Assembly (NCBI GenBank): GCA_023271875.1
Contig: JALPWY010000014.1
Coordinates: 1-36,411 of the forward strand
DNA length: 36,411 bases
From: Nitrospinaceae bacterium
GTDB lineage: Bacteria; Nitrospinota; Nitrospinia; Nitrospinales; VA-1
Direction: 5' to 3'
Shown in pieces: positions 1 to 8,496 of this stretch; the first letter of the stretch is position 1; each line of letters starts with the position of its first letter. A program made the position numbers and the translations under genes. The notes beneath the pieces were generated by a model, which did no database searches, was not told the origin of the DNA, and worked only from the letters and a program-made list of their open reading frames with translations.

Positions 1-41
1 CTCGTTTTTGCTACAACTCCATGGATTTTAATGAATTCCGG

Positions 42-71
42 TTGCAACTCTACTTTAAGATAGACTACAAT
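42..71 (+). promoter_or_regulatory. Possible sigma-70 promoter ahead of cysE
   Basis: A TTGCAA hexamer at 42-47 and a TACAAT hexamer at 66-71 are separated by 18 bases, which resembles a -35/-10 pair. The predicted transcript would start around 78, about 30 bases before the cysE ATG. Both hexamers deviate from consensus and the region is AT-rich, so this may be chance. Confidence 0.3.
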
Positions 72-108
72 TTCAATGAACTATATATAATATTGAACTG
101 AGAGCTTT

Positions 109-819
109 ATGCTTAAATTGATTAGGGAAGACATTGAAGTAGCTATTGAAAAAGATCCCGCCGCCCGCAATTTTTGGGAAGTTGTTCTGCTTTATCCGGG
201 TGTCCATGCTTTGATTGGCTATCGGTTAGCCCATATATTGTGGGGGCTAAAGTTTAACTTTTTGGCTCGATTTATATCATATTTTATGCGTTGGTTGACG
301 GGCATAGAAATACATCCAGCTGCGGTTATAGGCAGGCGGTTTTTTATAGATCATGGGATGGGAGTAGTAATTGGTGAAACTTCTGAGGTTGGCGATAACG
401 TTTTTATTTATCACGGTGTGACCTTGGGTGGATTGAGTACTAAAAGCGGTAAGCGCCACCCGACTATTGGTGACAACGTTGTGATAGGTGCAGGAGCTCA
501 GGTATTGGGTCCGACGCGCGTTGGTAGTTATACAAAGATTGGTTCGGGTTCGGTAGTCTTACAACATGTTCCAGAGTACTCTACTGTGATTGGCGTACCG
601 GGACGTATCGTGTTTTCAGGTGTAGCTCCCACGCAAGATGGAGCTGACGGTGAGGATCCTTTTCCCGACCCCGTTGCTAAAGCTATTGAATGTATGCTCG
701 AACGCCTACCGAAGATGGAAAAAGAGATTCGAGAGCTTAGAAAAAACTACGAAGATGGAAAACAGCCTGAGACCGATTCCGTTTCTGTAGATGAAAGACC
801 CATGACCAGCAAATCCTGA
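109..819 (+). CDS. cysE: Serine O-acetyltransferase (CysE/EpsC type)
   Basis: This enzyme transfers acetyl from acetyl-CoA to L-serine to make O-acetylserine, the committed step of cysteine synthesis in the cytoplasm. The 236-residue protein starts with the helical N-terminal segment of the family ([20 protein letters not shown]). A left-handed beta-helix of hexapeptide repeats follows, with the catalytic-region motifs [20 protein letters not shown] and [16 protein letters not shown]. The length matches the short EpsC-like form rather than the roughly 270-residue enterobacterial CysE. The last 60 residues are charged and probably form a coil. A GAGAG stretch about 6 bases before the ATG could bind the ribosome. 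The next gene is a cysteine desulfurase 60 bases downstream on the same strand, so cysteine supply and sulfur mobilisation are probably co-transcribed. No O-acetylserine sulfhydrylase gene is seen nearby. Confidence 0.95.
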   Translation: MLKLIREDIEVAIEKDPAARNFWEVVLLYPGVHALIGYRLAHILWGLKFNFLARFISYFMRWLTGIEIHPAAVIGRRFFIDHGMGVVIGETSEVGDNVFIYHGVTLGGLSTKSGKRHPTIGDNVVIGAGAQVLGPTRVGSYTKIGSGSVVLQHVPEYSTVIGVPGRIVFSGVAPTQDGADGEDPFPDPVAKAIECMLERLPKMEKEIRELRKNYEDGKQPETDSVSVDERPMTSKS

Positions 820-879
820 CTAAACTTTAGTTCTATAATGTTTCAAATCCCCTAAGTTTTTTGTCCTGAGAGTTTTACT

Positions 880-2034
880 TTGCATAAAATTTACCTTGAT
901 CATAATGCGACAACACCTGTTTTGCAGGAAGTGTTGGATGTGATGCTACCATTTTATAAAGATAGATTTGGAAACCCTTCTAGCGTTCATTCGGAGGGAA
1001 GGGCGGCACGCGTTTCTCTTGACGAGTCTAGGGAACAGGTTGCGGAACTTATTGGTGCGAGACCGGATGAGATAGTATTTACCAGCGGCGGATCAGAATC
1101 AAATAATTTTGCAATTCTCGGCGTTGCTCTCGCGTCAAAGAGTATACAGCGACATATTGTGACATGTGAGGTGGAGCATGCTGCAATACTTAGCCCTTTG
1201 AAACAGCTTGAAACTTTAGATTTTCATGTGGATTATTTACCAGTAGATGATGTTGGTCGGGTTGATCCGAAGAAAGTTGGAAGTGTTCTTACAGAATCAA
1301 CCACCTTGGTAACGATTCAGCACGCTAATAGTGAAGTTGGAACTTTGCAGAATATTAATGAGATAGGAAACCTTGTCCAAAAAACAGGCGCCTTATTTCA
1401 TACCGATGCAGTGCAAAGCGTTGGCAAGGTAGCCGTTAATGTGAATGCTTTGCCTGTAGATCTTCTTTCAATATCATCTCATAAAATATATGGACCTAAG
1501 GGAGTAGGGGCATTATTTATTAAGCGAGGTACACCCGCACTTTTTTCTCCTGTTTGTGGGGGTGGGCAGGAAAAAAAACGCCGCGGAGGGACAGAAAATG
1601 TTCCTGGTATTGTCGGTTTTGGTAAAGCATGCAAAATAGCTCGAGATCGTATAAATAATGGGAAGCTAGAAGAGTTGACAAAATTGCGGGACCTATTGCG
1701 GAAGAGAATTGACGAGGTTATTCCAAATGTTGAATATTTCGGGTGTGGTAAAAATCATCTTCCGAATACTTTGAGTTGCGGGTTTGAGGGGGCTGATGGA
1801 GAAGCATTGATGATAGCATTGGATATGGAAGGCATATCGGTTTCAACAGGGTCGGCATGTAGTTCTGGGACCGGTATGCCTTCAAAGGTTCTTTCGGCAA
1901 TGCGTTTGCCTCTTTCTAAGATTAATTCTTCATTACGCTTTAGTTTGGGGTGGGCAAACGCTTTTGAGGATATTGACTTTGCGGTGAAAATCCTCGCTAA
2001 GGCAGTTCTCCTTAGCCGGAGAAAATCCTCATAG
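880..2034 (+). CDS. nifS: Cysteine desulfurase, NifS/IscS family
   Basis: This is a PLP-dependent enzyme that takes sulfur from cysteine, leaving alanine and an enzyme persulfide for Fe-S clusters or thio-cofactors. The N-terminus MHKIYLDHNATTP is typical of class V aminotransferase-fold desulfurases. The PLP lysine lies in SSHKIYGPKG (K202), and the persulfide-forming cysteine lies in the loop STGSACSSGTG (C327), the long loop of group I enzymes. The 384-residue length is normal for NifS-like proteins. The C-terminus lacks the IscS tail used to dock IscU, and no scaffold gene is adjacent, so NifS-like fits better than IscS proper. The start is TTG, with a GAGAG stretch a few bases upstream. 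It lies 60 bases after cysE and is probably in the same transcript. The exact sulfur acceptor is unknown. Confidence 0.93.
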   Translation: MHKIYLDHNATTPVLQEVLDVMLPFYKDRFGNPSSVHSEGRAARVSLDESREQVAELIGARPDEIVFTSGGSESNNFAILGVALASKSIQRHIVTCEVEHAAILSPLKQLETLDFHVDYLPVDDVGRVDPKKVGSVLTESTTLVTIQHANSEVGTLQNINEIGNLVQKTGALFHTDAVQSVGKVAVNVNALPVDLLSISSHKIYGPKGVGALFIKRGTPALFSPVCGGGQEKKRRGGTENVPGIVGFGKACKIARDRINNGKLEELTKLRDLLRKRIDEVIPNVEYFGCGKNHLPNTLSCGFEGADGEALMIALDMEGISVSTGSACSSGTGMPSKVLSAMRLPLSKINSSLRFSLGWANAFEDIDFAVKILAKAVLLSRRKSS

Positions 2035-2216
2035 TTTTTCAAGGTTTATTTAATTACTTGAAATATTTCTAGAGGCCATGACCCTTATTTTAAATAAATC
2101 TTTTTAAGCCCAGCGATTTCTTCTTTTGGAAATAGTTCTAATGTTAAAGCTTTGATTTATCGATAAAATGAAGGAATATTGCGATTTAAAAACACTCTGT
2201 AGTTTTTGTACAAGGG

Positions 2217-2245
2217 TTGACATTGGCTTTTTAAATAAATATAGT
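2217..2245 (+). promoter_or_regulatory. Sigma-70-type promoter upstream of the TPR lipoprotein
   Basis: A perfect TTGACA at 2217-2222 and TATAGT at 2240-2245 are separated by 17 bases, the optimal spacing. Transcription would begin near 2252, giving a leader of about 120 bases before the ATG at 2373. It lies in a 285-base stretch without genes, upstream of the sigma-54-like element at 2305. This is a strong sequence match but untested. Confidence 0.6.
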
Positions 2246-2304
2246 GTATTGAAATTAAAGGGTTAATTTATTAACATTAAGGATTGATGCTTTTTTTTTA
2301 TTTT

Positions 2305-2320
2305 TGGCATGAAGATTGCT
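2305..2320 (+). promoter_or_regulatory. Perfect-consensus sigma-54 (RpoN) promoter
   Basis: The sequence TGGCATGAAGATTGCT matches the sigma-54 consensus TGGCAYRNNNNTTGCW at every defined position. The GG (2306-2307) and GC (2318-2319) dinucleotides have the required 10 bases between them. A T-rich tract lies immediately upstream. Transcription would begin about 12 bases after the GC, near 2331. That is downstream of the TTG at 2328 but upstream of the in-frame ATGs at 2373 and 2421 of the lipoprotein gene. A by-eye scan of both strands found no other full match in the window. rpoN itself lies at 25583-27031. Confidence 0.65.
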
Positions 2321-2372
2321 AGAATAATTGGTTAAAAGTAATGAATGCCAATTTCTTGACAAGGCCTATACG

Positions 2373-3329
2373 ATGAGTGAAATTAATAGAGAAACTGAGT
2401 TTGTGCCCCTTTTAAATCGAATGTTGCGAGTATTTTTAACTTTAATAATTGCAAGTTCAATGCTTTTGGGTGGATGCAGTTATATCCCATGGGTAGGAAA
2501 TGACGATGATGACCTTGCTTTTGAAGAAGATTTTCCGTTTGAAGACGATGAACAGGTTTCCGAGGGAGGGGAGGACGATTTTTTTGAAGAAGATGGGAAA
2601 ATGGCTGATGATGACTTTGCCTTAGATGAAGATGATGATTTTGCTAGTGTAGATCAGCGCACAGATAAAAATGAACTAAAAGGAGATGTCGGTACGTTGC
2701 AAACGCAACAGGAAGCGCTCGTAAGCAAAGTACGTGAATTAGAGGAAATTCTTAGTTCTCTGGGTCCCAAAATCAACGCAACTCAGGAACAATTAGAGGG
2801 AAGTCTTTCAGCTGTGTCTGGGCAATCGGAATATTTAGAGCCGGAAGTTGAAGAGCTTAAACTTCAAGTAGCGCGTTTAAACGATGAAATAAACCGTTTG
2901 AAGTCTGTAAAAGCGAGTAATACTCGAGCGCGAGGAATATCGCGTCGCAAAAGTGCAAATACCCCACCACAATATAATCAGGCACTTTCATCTTATCGTG
3001 CAGGAAACTATGATGAATCTATTCTTCAGTTTCAAAGCTTTGGATTGGCCAGCCCACCTGAACGATTAAAGGATAATATCGCGTATTGGATTGGGAGTAA
3101 TTATATCAAGCTGGAAATGTATGACGACGCTATAACGCAATTTGAAATAGTAATCAACTCATACCCAAGAGGGAATAAAGTTCATGACGCAAGATTTATG
3201 CTAGGTCGTGCTTATTCGCTTAAGGGTGAAACCAGCCGTGCGGTAGAGATTCTTCAATCCGCTTTAAAGAATAATCCGCCGACCGAGGTCCGAGGAAAAA
3301 TTTTAAAGAAGTTGAATGATATTCAGTGA
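2373..3329 (+). CDS. CpoB/YbgF-like TPR lipoprotein with acidic linker
   Basis: This is a predicted outer-membrane-linked lipoprotein. The frame is open from a TTG at 2328, but ATG 2373 (MSEINRETEF) or ATG 2421 (MLRVFLTLIIASSMLLGGC) is a better start. The latter is a textbook lipoprotein signal peptide with lipobox LLGGC, and both lie downstream of the predicted sigma-54 start. After the lipid cysteine come about 50 residues extremely rich in Asp and Glu. A heptad-like coiled coil follows (TLQTQQEALVSKVRELEE and on), then a C-terminal TPR-like domain with SSYRAGNYDESILQF and AYWIGSNYIKLEMYDDAI. Coiled coil plus C-terminal TPR is the architecture of CpoB/YbgF, which works with the Tol-Pal system in cell constriction. 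No tol or pal gene is adjacent, so the role is inferred from architecture alone. An AT-rich terminator-like hairpin follows the stop. Confidence 0.8.
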   Translation: MSEINRETEFVPLLNRMLRVFLTLIIASSMLLGGCSYIPWVGNDDDDLAFEEDFPFEDDEQVSEGGEDDFFEEDGKMADDDFALDEDDDFASVDQRTDKNELKGDVGTLQTQQEALVSKVRELEEILSSLGPKINATQEQLEGSLSAVSGQSEYLEPEVEELKLQVARLNDEINRLKSVKASNTRARGISRRKSANTPPQYNQALSSYRAGNYDESILQFQSFGLASPPERLKDNIAYWIGSNYIKLEMYDDAITQFEIVINSYPRGNKVHDARFMLGRAYSLKGETSRAVEILQSALKNNPPTEVRGKILKKLNDIQ

Positions 3330-3355
3330 CACTAACAAGGTCCTGTGAAAAAAAG

Positions 3356-3411
3356 GCAAAAAGAAAATATTCCAGTAGCTAATCTTCTGGTAATTTTCTT
3401 TTTGCTTTTTT
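3356..3411 (+). terminator. AT-rich hairpin with T-run (terminator or attenuator)
   Basis: A perfect 13-base inverted repeat, GCAAAAAGAAAAT at 3356-3368 and its complement at 3393-3405, encloses a 24-base loop. The loop itself holds a small CCAG/CTGG stem. Six T residues follow at 3406-3411. It sits 27 bases after the lipoprotein stop and ends 10 bases before the glycosyltransferase ATG. It could terminate the upstream transcript or attenuate readthrough into the polysaccharide genes. The stem is weak because it is AT-rich. Confidence 0.5.
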
Positions 3412-3420
3412 GCTTTATAA

Positions 3421-4578
3421 ATGAAAATTGCAATTGTTCATGACTGGCTTACAGGGATGCGTGGTGGTGAGAAGTGCCTTGAAGTATTATGCAAACTCTA
3501 CCCTTCTGCTGACTTGTTCACTCTTCTCCATATACCAGGTAGCGTTTCTCAACGCATAGAGTCTCACCCTATTATTACGTCGTTTATTCAAAACCTTCCA
3601 TTTGTTAAATCAAAATATCGTTATTATCTCCCACTTATGCCACTTGCTATCGAAAGCTTTGATCTTCGTGAATATGATCTTATTTTAAGTAGTAGTCATT
3701 GTGTAGCTAAAAGTGTTAAATCAGGTCCAGGAAGCCTCCATATCTGTTATTGCCATACTCCAATGCGTTATATATGGGATCAATTTGATCAGTATTTTGG
3801 GAGAGATAAATCTGGTTTCATTCCCTGGGCAATTATGAAGATGTTAAGACCGTGGTTTCAGCAGTGGGATTCTAAGACTAGCTGCCGAGTAGATGATTAT
3901 ATTGCCAATTCCCGTCACGTGCAGAAGCGGATCAAGAAATACTATTTGAAGGAAGCGACCATTATTCATCCTCCTGTAGACACAAAACGGTTCAAGCAAA
4001 GCAGTGAAAAGAAGAAAGATTATTTTTTAATTGTCTCGGCATTTGCACCTTATAAACGTGTGGATTTGGCGGTTGAAGCCTTTAACAAATTAGGTTATCC
4101 TTTCGTCGTTGTAGGTGAAGGTCAGGATGCTGATTTGTTACGAAGAATGGCGAGTTCTAATATCCGCTTTGATGGGTGGTTAGATGATATGTCAATTGAC
4201 GATCATTATGCTGGCTGCCGAGCTTTCGTTTTTTGCGGTGAGGAAGATTTTGGTATCTCTCTTTTAGAAGCGCAAGCCATGGGGCGCCCTGTCATCGCGT
4301 TAGGGCGAGGTGGAGCCTTAGAAACAGTTATTCCCGATAGAAAGACTTGGAGACCAGACACTGAAATCCCCGAAAATAAGACGATTAACCCAACAGGAGT
4401 CTTCTTTTATGAGCAAACCTCCGAAGACTTAATTAGAGCAATCCAACATTTTGAATTGGTTGAGTCTCAATTTGACGCAGAGAAAATACAAGAACACGCA
4501 GCGCAGTTTGATGTTGCTATTTATGCGGACCGAATGAAAAAGTTTATTGAAGAAAGACTTGAAAAACATAGATGCTGA
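3421..4578 (+). CDS. Family 4-type (GT-B) glycosyltransferase
   Basis: This protein probably transfers a sugar from a nucleotide-sugar donor onto a lipid-linked acceptor at the inner face of the membrane during surface-polysaccharide synthesis. It starts with MKIAIVHDWLTGMRGGEK, the usual N-terminal beta-strand and glycine-rich loop of GT4 proteins of the mannosyltransferase (WbaZ-like) type. The central AFAPYKRVDLAVEAF strand opens the donor-binding half. The E-x7-E motif EEDFGISLLEAQAMGRPVIA (E275, E283) binds the donor. At 385 residues it is full length. It overlaps the following sugar-phosphate transferase by 7 bases, so the two are probably translated together. No Shine-Dalgarno is visible before the ATG. 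Donor and acceptor cannot be told from sequence. Confidence 0.88.
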   Translation: MKIAIVHDWLTGMRGGEKCLEVLCKLYPSADLFTLLHIPGSVSQRIESHPIITSFIQNLPFVKSKYRYYLPLMPLAIESFDLREYDLILSSSHCVAKSVKSGPGSLHICYCHTPMRYIWDQFDQYFGRDKSGFIPWAIMKMLRPWFQQWDSKTSCRVDDYIANSRHVQKRIKKYYLKEATIIHPPVDTKRFKQSSEKKKDYFLIVSAFAPYKRVDLAVEAFNKLGYPFVVVGEGQDADLLRRMASSNIRFDGWLDDMSIDDHYAGCRAFVFCGEEDFGISLLEAQAMGRPVIALGRGGALETVIPDRKTWRPDTEIPENKTINPTGVFFYEQTSEDLIRAIQHFELVESQFDAEKIQEHAAQFDVAIYADRMKKFIEERLEKHRC

Positions 4579-5978
4579 AGAAACATGGTCAATTATTTCT
4601 TACCATAGCAATTTTTTTTGACAGTATCGTTATCTCCTTTTCTTGGTTAGCTGCATTTTACATCCACTTTAAGACCTCATGGGGGCCACCTCCCCGTCAT
4701 GCAATTCCGGGCATAGAAATTTATTTGTTAGCTTTGATTCCAGTTTGGATAGTTTTTATGTCCAGTATTCGAGTATGTGGATTATATCAACCACAGCGTG
4801 GGAAGCCCTTAAGTGGAAAAATTTTTAATATTACTAAAGTAACAGCCATTTCTGTTCTTGTATTGGCAGCGATAACCTTTTTTTATCGCGAAGAGTCTTT
4901 TTCTCGGTTTGTGGCGGTTTATTTCTTTTGTTTAGTGATTATCTTGATGGTTGTTTCACATTTACTGATTCATATAGTTTTGAAAAAAATACGATCGCTT
5001 GGATTTAATGTTCGCCATGTTCTGATTGCCGGTACAGGTGATCTGGCACAGTCTGTTGCTGAGAAAATTTTCTTACATTCAGAGTACGGTTTCAATATTA
5101 TTGGTTTTTTGACCGCCCATCCAGAAGAAATTAACAGCGAGTTAAGAGGGATACGGGTTATTGGAGCATTAAATGAAATATCTGCAGCCATTCATAAATA
5201 TGGGATTGATAAATTGTTTATAGCTCTCCCACTAAACGCGCACAACGAGATGGAAGCGGTACTTGATTCTCTTGGTGAAGAAACAGTCGATATTTATGTT
5301 GTTCCCGATTTGCTTAAGTTTATGAACCTTCAGTCTGGGGTAGAGGATTTAGATGGTTTACCTATCGTAAACCTATCTGAATCACCCCTTCAAGGTTGGA
5401 ATATTGTGGTAAAGCGGTTCTCTGATATTATTTTTTCATTTATTTTTATTATTGTAAGTAGTCCATTTCTAATACTTCTTGCAATTATAATAAAATTTGA
5501 GTCGGAAGGATCAATTATCTACAGACAGGAACGGGTAGGGTTTGATGGAAATATTTTTAAAATGTTTAAATTTCGCACTATGCAAGTTGGCGCAGAAGAT
5601 GAAACGGGGCCTATATGGGCAAGCAAGGAAGACAATCGTAGAACTCGTTTAGGGGCGTTCCTTAGAAAAACTAGTATAGATGAACTGCCGCAGTTATTTA
5701 ACGTACTTATGGGTGACATGAGTTTAGTTGGTCCGCGCCCTGAAAGGAAAGTTTTTGTAGAAGAATTCAAAAAATCTATCCCTAAATATATGCTTCGACT
5801 AAAAATGAAGGCTGGGCTTACGGGTTGGGCTCAGGTCAATGGATGGAGAGGAAATACCTCTCTAGATAAGCGAATTGAGTTTGACTTGTATTATATTAAG
5901 CACTGGTCATTATTACTGGATTTGAAAATTATTTTTATGACCTTTTGGAAGGGATTTGTAAATCCGCATGCCTACTAA
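4572..5978 (+). CDS. Polyprenyl-phosphate sugar-1-phosphate transferase (WcaJ-like)
   Basis: This integral membrane enzyme moves a sugar-1-phosphate from a UDP-sugar to undecaprenyl phosphate, starting an exopolysaccharide or O-antigen repeat unit. The N-terminal 150 residues hold several hydrophobic membrane segments. A Rossmann-like domain follows (VRHVLIAGTGDLAQSVAEKI). The C-terminal bacterial sugar transferase domain begins with the membrane segment near residue 280 and carries YRQERVGFDGNIFKMFKFRTM, RKTSIDELPQLFNVLMGDMS, LVGPRPER and KAGLTGWAQVNGWRG. The 468-residue length equals that of WcaJ-type enzymes. It starts inside the end of the preceding glycosyltransferase and overlaps kdsB by 11 bases, a tight operon. 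The sugar is likely glucose or galactose, but this is family-level inference. Confidence 0.92.
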   Translation: MLKKHGQLFLTIAIFFDSIVISFSWLAAFYIHFKTSWGPPPRHAIPGIEIYLLALIPVWIVFMSSIRVCGLYQPQRGKPLSGKIFNITKVTAISVLVLAAITFFYREESFSRFVAVYFFCLVIILMVVSHLLIHIVLKKIRSLGFNVRHVLIAGTGDLAQSVAEKIFLHSEYGFNIIGFLTAHPEEINSELRGIRVIGALNEISAAIHKYGIDKLFIALPLNAHNEMEAVLDSLGEETVDIYVVPDLLKFMNLQSGVEDLDGLPIVNLSESPLQGWNIVVKRFSDIIFSFIFIIVSSPFLILLAIIIKFESEGSIIYRQERVGFDGNIFKMFKFRTMQVGAEDETGPIWASKEDNRRTRLGAFLRKTSIDELPQLFNVLMGDMSLVGPRPERKVFVEEFKKSIPKYMLRLKMKAGLTGWAQVNGWRGNTSLDKRIEFDLYYIKHWSLLLDLKIIFMTFWKGFVNPHAY

Positions 5979-6753
5979 TGAAAAGATATTGGCTGTTATC
6001 CCAGCTCGGTGGGCATCAGTTCGGTTTCCAGGAAAACCGATTGCTGATATTCTAGGCAAACCAATGGTTCAATGGGTTGCAGAGCAAGCTCAAAAATCGA
6101 GTCTAGTCACCGAGGTTGTCATTGCTACTGACGACAAACGTATTTATGATGTGGTTCTTGGTTTTGGAGGCAAGGTAGTTATGACTTCGCCGAAACATCA
6201 ATCTGGAACCGATCGAGTAGCGGAGGTAGCAAGAAATATAGAGTGCGATATTGTCGTAAATATTCAAGGTGATGAGCCCTTAATTCCTCCAGAAAATATT
6301 GACCTTGTTATAAAACCTTTACTTGATTCAGATGAATTGGCTGCGTCGACCCTTATGACTTCTATTAGCAGTTCATCTGAAATGCTTGATCCGGATATTT
6401 GTAAGTTAGTTGTTGATGACGCGGGGTGTGCCTTATATTTTACACGAGCTCCAATTCCTTACAACCGGGATTTTGGATGTATGGATAGCCCAAATACAGA
6501 TAGCCAAATGGGTGTTAATAAAATGATTTTAGGGCACAAGCATATCGGTATATATGCCTACAAGAAGTCATTTTTGCTACAATTTCCAAATATGAAAACA
6601 TCGCGGTTGGAAAATATAGAAAAATTAGAGCAGTTGCGCATCCTTGAAAATAGATTTTCAATTAAGGTAATTGAAACTGAACAAAATTCTATTGGGGTAG
6701 ATCGACCTAGTGATATAGAAAAAATTATAAAAAATATAGTTGAAAAAAAGTAA
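5968..6753 (+). CDS. kdsB: 3-deoxy-manno-octulosonate cytidylyltransferase
   Basis: KdsB activates Kdo with CTP to give CMP-Kdo for LPS inner-core synthesis in the cytoplasm. The start motif VIPARWASVRFPGKPIADILGKPMVQWV is the nucleotide-binding loop of the family (consensus IPAR...S.R.PGKPL). It is followed by VVIATDDKRIYD, HQSGTDRVAEV and VVNIQGDEPLI, all diagnostic. The C-terminal HIGIYAYKKSFLLQFPNMKTSRLENIEKLEQLRILENRFSI region is also standard. The 261 residues slightly exceed the usual 245-250, with extra residues around DCMDSPNT-like sequence near position 170. Its start lies within the last 11 bases of the sugar transferase gene. pyrG, which makes CTP, follows after 45 bases. The kdsB-pyrG pair is common in LPS-producing bacteria. 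Confidence 0.96.
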   Translation: MPTNEKILAVIPARWASVRFPGKPIADILGKPMVQWVAEQAQKSSLVTEVVIATDDKRIYDVVLGFGGKVVMTSPKHQSGTDRVAEVARNIECDIVVNIQGDEPLIPPENIDLVIKPLLDSDELAASTLMTSISSSSEMLDPDICKLVVDDAGCALYFTRAPIPYNRDFGCMDSPNTDSQMGVNKMILGHKHIGIYAYKKSFLLQFPNMKTSRLENIEKLEQLRILENRFSIKVIETEQNSIGVDRPSDIEKIIKNIVEKK

Positions 6754-6798
6754 CGGAAAAACCTTGTTGACATTTACTAAAATAACGAAGGAGATGTT

Positions 6799-8436
6799 TT
6801 GAAGAGAAAAATAAACAATAAGGTTAAATATATTTTTGTTACCGGAGGGGTTTTGTCTTCTTTAGGTAAGGGGATCGCTGCAGCATCTATTGGTAGTTTG
6901 CTAGAGTGTTCCGGGTTGAAAGTTACTCTCTTGAAACTTGATCCATATATAAATGTCGACCCCGGAACGATGAATCCACTTCAGCACGGTGAGGTTTTTG
7001 TAACAGATGATGGAGCAGAAACCGACCTTGATCTCGGCCATTACGAACGATTTACTAAGGCCACCATGCGCCGGATGAATAATATCACTGCGGGGAAAAT
7101 TTATCATAATGTTATTCAAAAAGAACGGTGCGGTGAATATTTAGGCTCTACTGTCCAAGTTATCCCACACATAACGGATGAAATTAAAAATCATATCCGG
7201 GAAGTGGGTAAGGATGTTGATGTTGTTATATGTGAGGTCGGTGGTACTGTGGGCGATATTGAGAGTCTGCCTTTTCTTGAAGCTATCCGCCAATTTAGGT
7301 TCGATATTAAGTTTAAAAATGTTCTATATATTCATCTTACCTTGGTCCCATACATTAAAACCTCTGGAGAACTCAAAACTAAACCCACTCAGCATAGTGT
7401 CCAAAAATTGCGGGAAATTGGTATCCAGCCGGATATTTTACTATGTAGAACAGAAAAAAAAATTGCAAGTAAACTAAAAAATAAAATAGCCCTTTTCTGT
7501 AACGTAGAGGTAGATTCAGTTATTACAGCGATTGATGTTAAAAATATTTACGAAGTTCCTCTTTCTCTCGAAGGTGAAGGGTTGTCAGATATTATCATAT
7601 CTAAATTAGGAATTTCAGTTGGAAAGCCTAACTTGGATTCATGGAAGCGCGTTGTTCAGGGGTTGTCAAAACCTAAATTAGGAGAGGTGGATATTGCTGT
7701 GGTTGGGAAGTATATCGACTTGCAAGATTCGTATAAGAGTTTAACAGAAGCTCTTATTCACGGAGGAATAAGTAATGATGTTGGTGTCAATATCCACTGG
7801 TTAGATGCTGAAACTCTTGATAGAGATACTGATCTATCTGACCTGAATCGTTATAATGGAATTCTGGTTCCTGGAGGGTTTGGTGAACGGGGTATTGAAG
7901 GTAAGATTAGAGCCATTCAATTTGCAAGGGAGAACAAAGTTACTTTTTTTGGTATTTGTCTTGGGATGCATTGTGCTGTTATTGAGTTCGCGCGTCATGT
8001 GGCACGATTAAAAAAGGCAAATAGTGCGGAGTTTGCACCAAATACTCCAGATCCTGTTATTGATCTATTGCCAGATCAAAGTGGGAAAAGTGATAAAGGT
8101 GGTACAATGCGGCTTGGAGAATATCTCTGTCAATTAAGAAAAAATTCAAATGCATTTGAGGCTTATGGTACGCGGGAAGTTTATGAAAGACATAGGCACC
8201 GATATGAATTTAATAACCGTTATCGAATTCAACTAGAGGAGGCTGGGCTCAAGTTTAGTGGACTATCGCCAAATGGAAATTTAGTAGAAATTATTGAACT
8301 GGAAGATCATCCGTGGTTTTTGGCAGGACAGTTTCACCCTGAGTTTAAATCATCTCCGATGGAACCCCATCCATTGTTCGCAGCTTTCATCTCTAGTGCG
8401 TGTTTATCCAGAAATGATGTGCAGACAAAAATATAA
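6799..8436 (+). CDS. pyrG: CTP synthase, with unusual His in the glutaminase motif
   Basis: CTP synthase aminates UTP to CTP using glutamine and ATP. The synthetase domain begins with [21 protein letters not shown] and contains [13 protein letters not shown] and [12 protein letters not shown]. The C-terminal class I glutaminase domain has the oxyanion loop PGGFGERG, the nucleophile motif GICLGMH (C387) and the His-Glu pair in GQFHPEF. The Gln that normally ends the nucleophile motif (GICLGMQ) is His391 here, from codon CAT at 7969-7971. The rest of the triad is intact, so the protein probably still works. At 545 residues it is full length. The start is TTG, supported by an excellent AAGGAG Shine-Dalgarno at 6788-6793. 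It lies 45 bases after kdsB, which consumes CTP. Confidence 0.96.
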   Translation: MKRKINNKVKYIFVTGGVLSSLGKGIAAASIGSLLECSGLKVTLLKLDPYINVDPGTMNPLQHGEVFVTDDGAETDLDLGHYERFTKATMRRMNNITAGKIYHNVIQKERCGEYLGSTVQVIPHITDEIKNHIREVGKDVDVVICEVGGTVGDIESLPFLEAIRQFRFDIKFKNVLYIHLTLVPYIKTSGELKTKPTQHSVQKLREIGIQPDILLCRTEKKIASKLKNKIALFCNVEVDSVITAIDVKNIYEVPLSLEGEGLSDIIISKLGISVGKPNLDSWKRVVQGLSKPKLGEVDIAVVGKYIDLQDSYKSLTEALIHGGISNDVGVNIHWLDAETLDRDTDLSDLNRYNGILVPGGFGERGIEGKIRAIQFARENKVTFFGICLGMHCAVIEFARHVARLKKANSAEFAPNTPDPVIDLLPDQSGKSDKGGTMRLGEYLCQLRKNSNAFEAYGTREVYERHRHRYEFNNRYRIQLEEAGLKFSGLSPNGNLVEIIELEDHPWFLAGQFHPEFKSSPMEPHPLFAAFISSACLSRNDVQTKI

Positions 8437-8496
8437 CAAACTAATCTTGTTTTTGAATACTTATTATTCTTCCAGTAGCTTTAATTTAGGGTGAGC

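Noticed and set aside
1755-2042. 95-codon minus-strand ORF within the desulfurase gene
   Set aside because: It overlaps a clearly conserved gene including its active-site loop, so it is a frame shadow.
5044-5060. Sigma-54-like TGGCACAGTCTGTTGCT
   Set aside because: The spacing between GG and GC is 11 instead of 10, and it lies inside the sugar transferase gene.
7178-7477. 99-codon plus-strand ORF within pyrG
   Set aside because: It is an alternative frame of a full-length conserved CTP synthase.
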